DNA of 64,000 bases from Bondarzewia mesenterica. Lineage: Eukaryota > Basidiomycota > Agaricomycetes > Russulales > Bondarzewiaceae. The position numbers were made by a program, and so were the translations under genes. The DNA is taken from contig SGPL01000118.1 in the NCBI GenBank assembly GCA_004802705.1, positions 1 to 64,000 on the forward strand, given 5' to 3'. The notes beneath the pieces are model-generated. The model searched no databases and was not told the origin of the DNA. It saw only the letters and a program-made list of their open reading frames with translations. Positions 1 through 11,742 of the stretch are shown in pieces. How positions within the stretch are numbered: position 1 is the stretch's first letter; every line of letters begins with the position of its first letter.

Positions 1-1516
1 GTTGGTGAACTTGTGACTACTTAAACGTACTTGTGCATGATTCTCAAGAACTCTCAAGTCCGACAAGGCGGCAAGCCGGTTTAAGCTGTAAAAAGTTAGG
101 TAAGTAAATGTGCCCTTTTTCTGATGCATTTCTCACAGCGCGGTAATCATTCCTGCGCAGCGTACTTTAGCAGAGGTAGTATTTATGAGTACGCACGCGT
201 GCACATGGTCTAGTCTCGACTGGAATGACTAAATCCTAGAAGGAGAAGGCTGAGATATGTTAAAACTTCACATAATTTGAAGTTGACGGTAGAGCTTGTA
301 TCAATGCACCTTGTTCGAATCAGGCCTACTAAACATTTCTATGAAGGTCTTTATTGGACAAAAATCATTCTAAAATCCATTAGGTACAAAAATCTACATA
401 GATCTAGCTATATCTCCCAAGATATATATACATATGTCATGATTTTGATAGATTTGAGTTGATATATGAAGATAGTGCTATATCTAACCCCCCTTAGATA
501 TTGCAATTTTGAGTCCCATGCTAGATCTTACTATATCTTGCACATTTTACCTCTTTCTAGCTAAATCTTGCAAGATATATGAGTGTAGATATTGCTAAAT
601 CCTGAAAAATCTTGTGGATCGACAAGATTTTACTATAAGATCATACTATATCTTGCTATATATTGGTATATTTTGCTAGATACTGCTATATAGATAGATA
701 TCTGGCTAGATATTTGAAGATAATGCTATAAATATGAAAAAGGGCATATCATGTACATAAGACATTGATTTTTGTCCAGTATGGACTGTTATACATTCCT
801 ATAGTTTCACATTCACCATCTCGACAGGCTCGGATCTTGGTGGGATGATGCGTAGTAGAGTCCGGCTAACTCCTTAGTGACAATTGGTGTTGATGGACTC
901 AAGCATTACAAAAATACTTTTTCGCATCCTAAGGGTTCGGAACCTCCTACACGGTTTATTTCGCCTCATCCCTTGATCACGACTAATATTCGAGTGTCTG
1001 TCCTTATTTTTCCTACCAGATCTCAAGGTGTAAGTATCATCGATGTTCCTTTTCCGGTTCCAAGACTCAATGATCTTTTGTCGAGCCCCCAAGTTCATCC
1101 GGTCGCTCCTGGTTGCCCCGGTCGTCAAACGTCCGCGTCAACTGTCGTATCATAGAACAAGAGAATTTGGAAAACACCATGGCAAACGCGCTTGCACGTG
1201 ACCGATTGTTCCTTGGATGCACGCAAAGCTGAAACTTGGCCTCGGATTTGGCGCGCGCCAAACCACGGCCCACAAAGGTATGTATATAAAGCGAGCCAAA
1301 GACGAACATGCACCCAAACTCCACTCCGTCCCTTTCTTTCTACTTCATCATTCAACCCGACAGTGTCGGCAGTCTTTCTTTTAGTTTTTCTCCCACAGCA
1401 TAAAACCATCGCAGGTCGTCCTTTCTTTAACCCATTGTTGTCCGCCTGAGCTTGCTCTCACCCATTCTTCTCCTCTTCACATTGCCGATTTCACTCCTTT
1501 CTCTTGATCAATTAAA
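1..1516. repeat. AT-rich degenerate repeat island and upstream region of the 1517 gene
   Basis: No gene is recognised. From about 360 to 760 the sequence is very AT-rich and reuses short variants of the words ATATCTTGC, CTAGATAT and their complements (GCAAGAT), so the tract is both repetitive and locally self-complementary. From about 880 composition returns to normal. The last 250 bases look like a promoter and CT-rich leader for the gene starting at 1517. The small ORFs here have no recognisable content. Confidence 0.5.
1283..1290 (+). promoter_or_regulatory. TATA-like box upstream of the secreted repeat protein
   Basis: TATATAAA lies about 230 bases before the start codon at 1517. It is followed by a strongly pyrimidine-rich leader (about 1320-1510), the usual arrangement of a highly expressed basidiomycete promoter. 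The assignment is by motif and position only. Confidence 0.45.
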
Positions 1517-3383
1517 ATGAAGTCCTTGACTGCTCTGGTATACCTTTCTGCTGTCCTCATCGCGGCAGTCGCGGCGCGTCCTGTCAGACGCGACGTTGAC
1601 CCTAGCCTTGTCCCCGAGTTTGGATGGCAATCTGGCGTGAACCCCACCGGTAAGTGCTCTTTACACCGTACCGACACCCACCGAGTTGCATATTTTTGGG
1701 GGAAAAATCAGGAACTGGCGATTGTGACGGCGCTGTCGATGGTGCCGATGGCAAGCCCATAAAAATTCCTTGCTCTTGCCCTCCCGATCGCGATGTTTTC
1801 ATCCAGGTACATTGTGCACGTTCCTTTTCCAGTTAATAGACCCAAACCAGTATTCTTTCTCAGGATCTGAACGCCAATCTTGCTGCTGGCCACGTTGTTA
1901 ATAACCCTACCGTGGGCCTTTCCTTCCCTACAGACAACTCCACTGCGTCCCAATTGGCCCGTCTCAACGCCGCGGCTGTCACGCTCCAAAATTTGAATGG
2001 GCCTGGTGTCGGCTGCCCCATCGTTTCTACCACTTTTTCTGCTCAACAACAGGCCATTGAAGCAGGCGAGCCTCTGCCACCCAGCGCCATTCCAACACCG
2101 ACCACAGTGTCTACTTCGGACACGCCAGGTTCCACGAGTAATTCTATATCGGTCACCACCAGCGACGTGCCAAGCTCTACTAGCGAGACTGCACCCGCTC
2201 CCACCTCTTCCGGCGCTTCAGATAGCGAAATAGCCGCACTCGCACCTCCTCTTGGCTTTGTCTCCGGCGTAAACCCCACTGGCAAGCGCACTTCCCACTG
2301 AACAAATTTTTATACTTAGGCCAGAGTATGCTGGTTTTTCCGTCGTATCACAGGTACAGGTGATTGCGACGGTGCTGTGAACGGAGCCGACGGCAAGCCC
2401 ATCAAGATTCCTTGCTCATGCCCGCCAGACCAGGACTCGTATATCGCGGTTGGTAGCTCCTTGATGAGCATATTGAATGTGGTTTATATGATCACTAATT
2501 TATGTCTTCATTCTCCAGAACTTGACCGCAAACGTCCATGCTGGTCGCGCTGTCAATAACCCTACTGTTCAGATCAGCTTCCCGACGGACAATTCAACCG
2601 CATCCCAGCTCGCACGCCTTAATGCCGCAGCCGTGACGATCCAGAACCTCAACGGACCAGGTGTTGGTTGCCCTATTGTCTCCACGACTTTCTCTGCCCA
2701 GCAGCAGGCCATTGAAGCTGGCCTGCCACTTCCCGCGAGCGTTATCCCCGCAGGGACATCTTCCTCTGCGGTTGCTCCAAGCTCGACTGGCACCGCCACG
2801 TCTTCTGGCATCGTGGCTATCGCGTCTCCCACAGCATCCTCCCCTGCCCCTACTGGTGCCTCTTCCTCCACGTCGAGCAGCATCGCCGCCTTGGCGCCGC
2901 CTTTAGGGTTCACTGCCGGTCTTAACCCGACAGGCACGTCATCCCTTCTTACTTCCATTCATACCTAAGGCGCATTTTCTGACATCTCTGCGCTGCATGC
3001 TCTCAAACTTGACAGGCACTGGCGATTGTGATGGTGCCGTGAACGGCACAGACGGCAAGCCGATCAAAATTCCCTGCTCGTGCCCTCCTTCCCAGGACAC
3101 GTACATCTCGGTGAGTTTTTCAGTATCACGCATGTCCTTGCGGTACTCATCCTCTTGACCCCTTTCCCTTCAGCAACTGACGGCCAACGTCAATGCCGGG
3201 CGTGCTGTTAACAACCCTTCCGTGCAGATCAGCTTCCCCACGGATGACTCCAAAGCATCCAAGCTCGCGCGCCTCAACGCCGCCGCCGTGACGTTGCAGA
3301 ATTTGAATGGACCGGGGAAGGGATGTCCGGTCGTCTCGACGACGTTCAGCGCACAGCAGAAGGCTATCCAGGCTGGCCAGTAG
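1517..3383 (+). CDS. Secreted protein made of three tandem four-cysteine modules
   Basis: Seven exons (1517-1649, 1712-1806, 1864-2281, 2354-2448, 2519-2933, 3016-3110, 3174-3383) give 486 residues. A signal peptide (MKSLTALVYLSAVLIAAVAA) precedes three copies of a roughly 100-residue module. Each module runs from G(V/L)NPTGTGDCDG through IPCSCPP to LNGPG(V/K)GCP, with four cysteines, and ends near QQ(Q/K)AI(E/Q)AG. Two Ser/Thr-rich linkers (about residues 145-200 and 315-370) separate the modules and are likely O-glycosylated. Every module is encoded by the tail of one exon, an exon of exactly 95 nt and the head of the next, so the gene grew by exon-pair duplication. Two of the three introns at the NPTG junction use a GC donor. 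I recall this module from hypothetical secreted proteins of fungi but know no function; cell-wall or surface association is inference. Confidence 0.88.
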
Positions 3384-5113
3384 TTTCATCTCGACGGCGA
3401 TCTTTCCTTTGAAAAAAAAAATCAGCTCGCTCTCGATATACCCTTCTTTCTTCGGCTCGCGAAAGGCTCGGTCTCCCTCTTGCTTCATTTCCTTTTTGGT
3501 CATATGGTCTTATACTGTGGTTTATTTCTTATTCATATTTCTCATGCTCGTTGACCGGTGCCCACATTTTCAGATGTATTTTTTGGTTGAATTCAATGCC
3601 TGGATACAGTCATCATATAGGTGCTTTAAATCGCATGCATGTTCCACTCATCGTCGGGTTTAGATCAGCTGCACCACATCCGGTCTCCGGCGATTTGCTC
3701 TCAGAACAGCAATAGATATCAGTTCGTGCATCCAAAGGTCTGGCATGACGGAACCGTATTCAGTGGCAGAAACATAATCGTACGGCAGAGGAAGCCGACA
3801 AAGGTTTGACACTTCTAGGTTCTCGATGATTGTTCAGAGTAAGCGAAACATAGGAGGTGAATTGCCAGTCATGGCAGTGCCACGGGATACTTAGTATGTC
3901 GTTGCCTTCCGTGGGTGACTGTGTCTCCGAGGAGTCTTATGTATGGCAGGTATTTCTTGTCCTCCGAGGATCATTAGATGTCACACTGTCCACAGATATA
4001 ATTTTGGTTCTGCAAATTGCGAGTCCGTAAGTAATAATTATCTAGTAGGTACGAGCTTTGGGGAAGATCTGAATTGCTTTCCGTCTGCGGTGCGATTTCT
4101 GTCGGAAGGTTATTTCCGAGCCTGTTGGTCCTGGTGCAATCTCGTATGTAGCTTTCTACTAGCAGGAATCGCTTCGATGAACTCAGGCCCTTGTTTCTCT
4201 TTCTGGTTCGGAACTAGGTCGGCTGACTCCAGTATCCCTTCATGGCAGTATTCAGTCCTGCATGATACCTAATTTGCAGCTACTTGTACACTGCATTGCG
4301 GATTCTGTGGCAAGCCGCTTGAAAATCGTCTTGGCTTGATGATTTATGCTCGTAATTAGCACCTGTATCCACATCTCTGCAGGTGTTTCAAATTTCAATC
4401 CGCCCGTTCCTCTGAGAATTTGTTTCAATTACTATTTTACTGTTACAGTTAATTTTTACAGCGCCGTTTGTTTTTTAGAGCACACGGGTCATCGGGTACA
4501 TTGAACATGTGCTCAAGCATGCCTTTTGTTATGAACGCGCGTGAGGCCGTCAGCTTCTTACATTGTTCCAAGGACGGGTGCGTGATGCTGCATGCGGGAG
4601 GTTGGAGCTTCTCTTTTCAGTTCCCCGCAATCCCCACAATCCCGGCCCTGACACGGCCCGGCGGCGATTTCGACTTTGCCGCACGCAACAGGTTGTCCTT
4701 CTTGACCCTTCACTTCACTTACTACACCTGTGCGTCACCCGAAGTCTCGGGACAGAGATTACTGTACCGCAGGTCCTCCTGCCAGGTTCACGATTAGGTT
4801 CTCAAGGCTAATCGGTGAGTTATGTTACTGTAACAACCAACCTTGAGTACGTAGCAAGAATAATTTTCCTGAGTCAGCGGGTTGATAAGTTGCTTACTGA
4901 TACCTCTAGAAAACACTCATCAACGACATCGAGTCCTGCTTTGCTTTCTATGTAAGTCACAAGTGCACGCACAGTGTGAAAAACCCGCTCATCGAGCACA
5001 TTTTGTCCTTCCAATTTCAAGTTGCCCCTCCTATCCGTGCTTCAACAGCAGATTCCCTGTCACTTTTTCCTATCACATCTGTCCTGCGGCGAACTCACCT
5101 TACTTAGGAAAAG
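3384..5113. other. Intergenic, no recognised gene
   Basis: ORFs such as 3943-4272 and 4468-4797 have no recognisable motifs, no splice support and unremarkable composition. The first 150 bases are T-rich and probably the 3' untranslated region of the preceding gene. The last 150 bases are the leader of the oxidoreductase gene. Confidence 0.5.
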
Positions 5114-6947
5114 ATGTCGATGCGCGCAGTGTTAGTCAAGGACGGCAAGGGACCCGTCGAGAATCTTTACTTGGGTGAAGTGCCGAGACCTGTGCCAGGA
5201 GACGATCAAGTCCTCGTCAAGGTGTGCGATTTCTGCGTCTCTGCATGTGGAGGACCGCGCCCGCGTAACTACGCTAACGTTGTTTCGTTACGGCTCGCGA
5301 CGACCAATCGCGCTATTTGCAGATCAGAGCATTTGGAATGAACAGGATGGATATCAGCCAACGCGAAGGCAAGTACCCGCCCCCCAAAGGAGCATCGGAG
5401 GTCCTGGGTGTGGAGTTTTCTGGAATTATCGTGGAGGTCGGAAAGGGGGTGACGGAGTGGAAAGTAGGGGACGAGGTCCTCGGGCTTGCCGGCGGGGTGA
5501 GTGTGCGTATTTTTGCGAGTCTCGCGCAACCGACGAGTCTGGCGGGAACAGGGGGCCTACGCGGAATACATCGTCACGATGCAGACGCACGTCATGAAGA
5601 AATCGAGCCGTCTGTCCTGGACAGAAGCTGCCAGTATTCCCGAAAACTTCCTCACCGGTACGTGACGATGCACGCATACACTCCATCTGACCCTGCCCTC
5701 GTGGTCTCCGAATGGTCATCTCGTCACAACATCTTCTCATGCGATTTTTCTTCCCTCCAGCATTCCAGGCGCTCGTATTGGTGGCGGAAATGCACAGCAA
5801 CGACGACGTCCTAGTCCATGCAGGCGCTTCCGGCGTGGGCATCGCCGCGATCCAGCTCTCTCGATTTTTCGGCGCGTACGTACTCGATCTGTCTGGTTCA
5901 TTTAAACCCTGGCGCCTGCTCACCCCTGCGTCATCGTCGCCCATATAGCAACACCGTGACGGCGACGGCATCGACGAAAGAGAAGCTAGACTACCTGTTA
6001 TCTCTTCCCGCCGGCGCGACGCACGTCGCGAATTACAAAACGCAGGATTTCTCGGAGGTGACTAAAGCGGCGACCGGCGGCAAAGGCGTCGACGTGGTCG
6101 TTGATATGGTGGGGCAGAGCCATTGGGCGAGGAACATCGAGGCGCTCGCGGTGGACGGGCGAATGACCGTTTTGGCTGCGTTGAGCGGTAAAATGGTTAT
6201 CTTTTGAAACGTCATTGTGATGACGGCTCAATATCGTTTGTTGATCAGGTCCAGTGGTGGATAAAGTCAATCTTGGACCGATATTGTACAAGCGCCTGCG
6301 CATACAAGGCTCGACGTTGCGCTCTCGCACGGTTTCGTACCAGACGGAGCTCATATCGAGGTATGCAATTCTTTGACATGGACCTCCCACTCTTCGTCGT
6401 TCCTCAGGCCCGCTACAATGGGTTGGGCATTGAGATTCCTAATGATCTGCGAGATCTGTCGTCGGTCTTGGCGGTATTTGGTCGAGAAAATTTAACTAAC
6501 GTGCCGATCGATCGAAATGGTGCATGCCAGGTTTAATAGGGAGGTTCTTGATCATATCACGAACAGTCAAGGCGAGGGTCCTATCAGGACATACATACAC
6601 AAGGTGTGTATCTTTCTTACGGCTCCAGCGGCTGCGATGGGCCCTTTGCTTCTGGTCGTGCTGACTTTGAAACCGAACTGGCGGGTATGTATCTACCTCC
6701 GTGCGTTTCCATTCCCTCTTGCGCCCCTGGTTTCCGATGTGGAGGTTTATCCTTGGATGGAGATACAGGATGCGATGAGGGAAATGGAGGCCGATAAGAA
6801 CAGGTGCGTGTGTCCTGTTTCTTATTCGCCAAGCGTCTTTCGCGACGGACGCAATCCGTTTTTTCTTCATTCGTCTCTGAATCTGGAGTGCTCGCTGACT
6901 CACGAGATACCGGGCACAGTGGGAAGATCATCGTCGAAGTGGTCTAG
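5114..6947 (+). CDS. Quinone oxidoreductase, MDR superfamily, PIG3 type
   Basis: Nine exons (5114-5221, 5323-5496, 5552-5657, 5761-5875, 5949-6187, 6249-6360, 6531-6603, 6745-6803, 6920-6947) give 337 residues, the usual length for a zinc-free medium-chain NAD(P)H:quinone oxidoreductase. The N-terminal GroES-like fold shows GMNRMDISQREGKYPPP and LGVEFSGIIVEVG. The Rossmann nucleotide site is HAGASGVGIAAIQLS. The late stretch LYKRLRIQGSTLRSR followed by RFNREVLDHIT, and the ending SGKIIVEVV, match the PIG3/TP53I3 and bacterial QorA-like group. It probably reduces quinones or enals with NADPH in the cytosol. No zinc-binding cysteine cluster is seen. All phases agree and the frame is intact. The two late introns (170 and 141 nt) are long for this window. 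Confidence 0.92.
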
Positions 6948-8718
6948 GTGTCGACGGCGACCTTTGCCCATCCCATCCGCGGTTGTTGATGGCAAGCTGA
7001 TGGAGAATATATGTGAGTTGACGTCCTCTGTGGATGAGATCATCTGGCGGAGAGTGACTGTTCCCATCAGGCACCATCGCAGTGATTTTTGTTCTGCAGA
7101 AGCTGAATGCATACATACATACATGATTGTAAATGAGAGCCTTGCTTCTTGTGCATACACTCATTTATTTATCTATCCCCGGAAATCAGTGTGCGAATCA
7201 CTCGTATTGTTTGTTCGAATACGTTGATTCTGTGGTGCCACAGACTCGAAAAAGGGTCTGAAAGATAGAGGCCGCCGTGCACGATTGCTCCCACCCCTGT
7301 GTAAGACTATCGCTGATAGCAAAGCCTTTGAGCATTGTCTACTGCCACGTCGGTTCTCGAAATGTATGTGAGCGGGTCTGCGGGCCTGTGTTAGAACATC
7401 GCTCTGCGACCATCCACCCAGGCCCACTCTCTGGATCCCCTTTAGGATCTCCTATCAAGATTCAACAGTCAACAACGTCGGGCGTATTTCTGACAGTGAT
7501 TATTGAATTGAATTGAGCAAAGACAAATGAATCAGGAAACTCTGATTTATTGGTGTTTTGATGGACTTTGCGACACGATGCTTCCGCCCTACGGCATCTT
7601 GGAATGCCTCCCCATGAGAACTTCTCTGCCGGCGATATAGATTTGAAGGGTCGACATTCAATGCAATGCCGTGAACTTGATCGATTCGTACGCTCCGACC
7701 GTTGGAGTTACGTAGCGACATACAGCTCGGGTTTCTGGTTCTGTGCTTTTCGATGTCACAGAAGCTCTCTTGGGATGAAAGACATGAATATTGAATATTT
7801 GAATGGTAGTGAGGCCTGCGGCGCAGCTCAGGCCCAGGTCCTGAGACCTGATCCTGGACTCCTGGACTCTCCATCATCATCATCATCATCATCGTGGAGT
7901 CGTAGACGACCGTCAATCGCAAAAAATCCTATACATATCCTGCTTGCGAAATGGCGCGCGCCATGCTCGCCGTTACGCTACATATTTGTATGTCTCCTAG
8001 CGTTCTTTCTCCGAAGTGGTTGCCGGGGCAATAGATATCCGGGGCATTTGCAAAACCGCCGGCACAGAGTCAGTGGTAAGGACCTTCTGCCAGTGTGTGG
8101 CACGCGTGCGCGCCGGCTTGCTCTGGGCTAAGCCAGGTCGGACGCAAAGAACAAAGGACCGTCGGATTTGAGAGCTCATTCTGACTTTCATTCTCACTGA
8201 TATCCAGAGGCTCGGGCGCGCAGAATCGGGATGTCTTGGATCGGGGATTCATTTTCAATTTTTCGAGGCGCAGAATATTTGTGCCCGCCAGCAACGGATC
8301 TTCCCAGGAAGCTGTGCGCCGTTCTGCACGCCTCCAAGGACCAAGGGGGTCGGCCTCGTGCCTGGCCGCGAGTGGTCCCTTCCATTGCACTCGTCGTTAC
8401 GTGTATACAGTATTCTTGATCTGTGAAACCCATCGAGCGCTTTCTTCGCTGGTGCTCGGGCGCTCCAAGCGCAATTAACTTACTTGTCAGATCCATCTCC
8501 CGGCACCGCCTGACTTGCTAGTTTCGGTAGTGACAAGCCTACGATATGATTTGCGCTCTGCGGAATTCAGCGGGTCTGTGGGCTATAAAGAGCGCGCCTC
8601 GGTGAGTCTCCTGCTAACCAACACACCCCATCTCTCGAGTCTACTGCTCCCATCATCCCATAACTCGTCTCGTCTAGTCTCGCGCTTGACCCATCCTCAT
8701 CATCCTCATCTCCTCGCC
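6948..8718. other. Intergenic with a short ATC microsatellite
   Basis: No gene is recognised. A perfect run of about seven CAT/ATC units sits near 7871-7893. ORFs crossing it are low-complexity artefacts. The last 200 bases are promoter and CT-rich leader of the small gene at 8719. Confidence 0.5.
8584..8590 (+). promoter_or_regulatory. TATA-like box of the small Ser-rich gene
   Basis: TATAAAG lies 130 bases before the ATG at 8719. The intervening sequence is almost entirely pyrimidine with CATC repeats, as in strongly expressed basidiomycete genes. Confidence 0.4.
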
Positions 8719-8937
8719 ATGTCCACATATTCCAATTCGTCCAAGCAGGCCGGCTACGGCTCCTCTATCAAGGGCTCCAACACCCCCTGCAGCCAGCCAT
8801 CTTCACCCTCGTCGGGCGCGCGAGGCCTTCTCTCGACGATTGGCTTTAGCAGCAGCGGCCGGTCACATTCGTCCTCCTCCTCGTCGCAAAACGCCATCCG
8901 CGCGAGCGCCAGCAGCCAAGGCGTCGTGTTCTTCTGA
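8719..8937 (+). CDS. Small Ser-rich protein, 72 residues
   Basis: A single uninterrupted reading frame encodes MSTYSNSSKQAGYGSSIKG followed by a Ser/Gly/Pro stretch, the non-repetitive core ARGLLSTIGFSSSGRS and the ending SSQGVVFF. The ATG sits in good context (CGCCATGTC) after a CT-rich leader and TATA-like box, which supports a real and possibly strongly expressed gene. There is no signal peptide or membrane segment, and most of the chain would be disordered. I do not recognise the family. The case rests on promoter structure and codon choice, so a chance ORF is possible. Confidence 0.5.
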   Translation: MSTYSNSSKQAGYGSSIKGSNTPCSQPSSPSSGARGLLSTIGFSSSGRSHSSSSSSQNAIRASASSQGVVFF

Positions 8938-11742
8938 TCGCACCATATCACCAACCTCGCGTCGCTTAGTGCGCTACGCTACGACCGTGATCGTACCCTT
9001 ACCCCGCATGAGCATCCCGCTATCTCGTAAACCAAGGTCTCCTGCCGTGCATCCTGCCATCGAATATCCAACTCACCCTTGTCGACGGTCTCCGCCGCTC
9101 GTATCCTCTATCCGAATTCCGACGCTGCCCAAATGCGAGAGATGGCACCAAATTTGAGTGCGAGGTGCGGTCGGAGGAGTTCAGGGTTGGGTTGCGGGGA
9201 CGGGCTCGGATGCGGATCCAAATGCGGTTCACTACGCGCCGCGCGGCTCGAAGAACCGTTTAGATTTGGGTTCTTGAAGCGCCGTCGCTCATATAAGCTG
9301 GACACGATATCGATTATTCCGCCTTCCATCTTCACTTGCATTTCCAAACTAATAAACCCAAAACGACCTCCTCCCATCCCCATGCTTATACCCATGCCAT
9401 CCCCACTTATAGACCGCGGGCAGCCATTTTAGCTTCGCTCGGCATCGTCACATCGGTCCTCGCACTTGCTTCGAATAGACTTCCACGTACTTAGGACTTA
9501 TTGTACTCGTTACAGGATATCAGGTTAATCGCCANGCCATGCNAACCGGCATGTCTGACCGTGCCCGCTGAATGTTTAAACAATCAGGAAATCATTCATT
9601 CCGTGGATTTGCTCGCCGTCAACGGTCGTGGGCCCTTCAACCTTCAAGCTCGAAAGATCGAACAGCGCGCTGGCGTTGACGCTGACCCTTACCCTTCTCA
9701 CAGGCGACTGCCAGCGCGATTCATTTCATACGCGTGTCGATCATGCATGTGAAACGTGAAACGTTTGATGCAGATGCTGCGCCCATCGAATTAAGCAGCC
9801 AGTGGGTGCGAATTCGAAACCCAGTCGATGGCTTCACCATGCCTGACCTAACAGACAGGAGGACGCCGAAATGCGATATGACTCGGCAGGAATTGGGTCG
9901 AATGAGAATAAGATTCTCCATTCTGCGGCCCCATCACTGGTCGCTCGCCGAGACTACCCCCTATCGTCTCAAAAGTTGGACGTCAAAATCAGCATGGTTG
10001 AACCAAACCGTTCAAATTTCAAACCTTTCGAACCCTTCCGGGGCTTCAAGCAGTGCGTACCTCGTGACGGGCTTCCATTAATCGCTGCTGGGTCGCTTGG
10101 CGTGGTCGATGGGAACCCTTACTCGACTGCACGAGCCCGCCCCCAACCAAGTCGAAAGCAGCAATTCGAAGCAGTCGGCGCGGGAATCAGCGACACTCTC
10201 TCGTGAGTCGTATGCATATCGCCCGCATCCGACTCGGGGCCTCCGGGCGAAACGAGGAAAGGAAAGGCTAAAGCAGCTGTCCGTCGCTCGAGAGACGAAT
10301 CGCAATGCTATACAGTATGATACCGAACGCTTCTCGATCACCGCCAACTATGTCACATAACTATAGCGGCGCGCACTTGGAGATGACGCATGGTATATAT
10401 TGTACAGCAAATTCTTAATTCTTATCGAAACCCGTCGCCATTGGGAGGAATTTTCATTGGCCTTCTCCGCGGCGCCTGTTTTATTATCGCTGATGTCCAT
10501 TTTTATTATATCGCAATAAGTTATCTCCGCCAGGATCGTATTTTTCGATCGACCGCCTCGGAACTATCTGGTACTTGTCTGGTACATACATAGAGATCGA
10601 GTCGAGGGAATCCCTTTGTCTCGAGGATAAGTACCGTGCACCGTTATTAGAAATACGTTATTTAAACTTTCTTTCGAGACCACGACAGAGCATAAGTACT
10701 TATAAGAATCGGTCGTCGCTTTCCCTGCTCTTTTCTTCTCCTTGTCAATCCGTTGCGATTGCGAGGACAGAGGCACCGAGGCAACCAAGGAGGTACGTAC
10801 AATGATGAGAGATAAGCTTTCTGTTGCGATGACGAGGTTCGCAACGACCAACGATGGATAAAACATCGACTTTTCAGTGCACCGATTCGGTGTAAATTGA
10901 GCTGTATAGTCTACCCAGCAAACGTGCTCGTTTCTCAACAGTCCGCCTGCCATCATACGGACTGATACGAGGTACGTGGATTTCTGATGCACGTGCACAT
11001 ACGAGAGATCGAGAGTATGTGGAGAGAGAAGGGCTGACAATGATTGTTCAAAAGTCGACGAGAGTGGAGTGTTCCTGAACTTCCGTCAAAGCGTGCACAT
11101 ATGTTCCTCGCCGGAAATGAAATCGGAATCTTTCCGATTCGACCCTTGGGTGCGGCACTCAAGAAGAGAACACCGTGCCCCACCGAGTGCCTGATTTTTC
11201 GGCCTGAACATTCGAGGGCACTCGATCATCAAATATTCAGGAGCGGCGAAGGCTCACTTGGCACTTAGATGCCAGCGCATACTGATGGTGATGGACAGGT
11301 CAGAATCTGGATGAATATGGTCCTGTCAGGTTGCTGATTGATGGGGAACTCGCGGACTCGGTAGCGCGATTATCCTCCTTTCGTTGATGGTTGATGGTTC
11401 GGATTGTGCAGCGTAAGGATCTCTCAGAATTTGATGGAGCCGCAGAAGACGCGGCCAACACTGAGTCCTGACAGAAACATACACGGAGACTGCCAGATGG
11501 ACAAGTCGAAACACGAGAGGACACACTTCATCATGGAAAGACGATCCGGACAAATCATTTGGGCTATAAACTGATGTGGGCAGCGATGCGCGTGGAGCGC
11601 CGGTACTGAAAAGCAACAATGTATGAGCTACTCAATTGGAGAATCAGCAGGTATGAAACCAACCCTGGCAGGTGCGGATCGTCGCTCTCAAACGAGACAA
11701 AAGAGCGAGACAAATTCCATTCCCGAGTCGGCGCACCCCCGC
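8938..11742. other. Gene-poor stretch of 2.8 kb with ambiguous bases
   Basis: No gene is recognised on either strand. Single Ns at 9535 and 9543 show uncertain consensus. ORFs of 60-120 codons on both strands (for example 9871-10206) lack motifs and splice-supported partners. The stretch could hold a lineage-specific or non-coding gene that I cannot see. Confidence 0.45.

Noticed and set aside
3943..4797. Two 109-codon ORFs in the 3.4-5.1 kb gap
   Set aside because: No recognisable motifs, no splice partners, no conserved features; probably chance.
7871..7893. ATC/CAT repeat as a possible CRISPR-like or functional array
   Set aside because: It is a plain trinucleotide microsatellite; CRISPR arrays are not expected in a fungus and none with spacers was seen.
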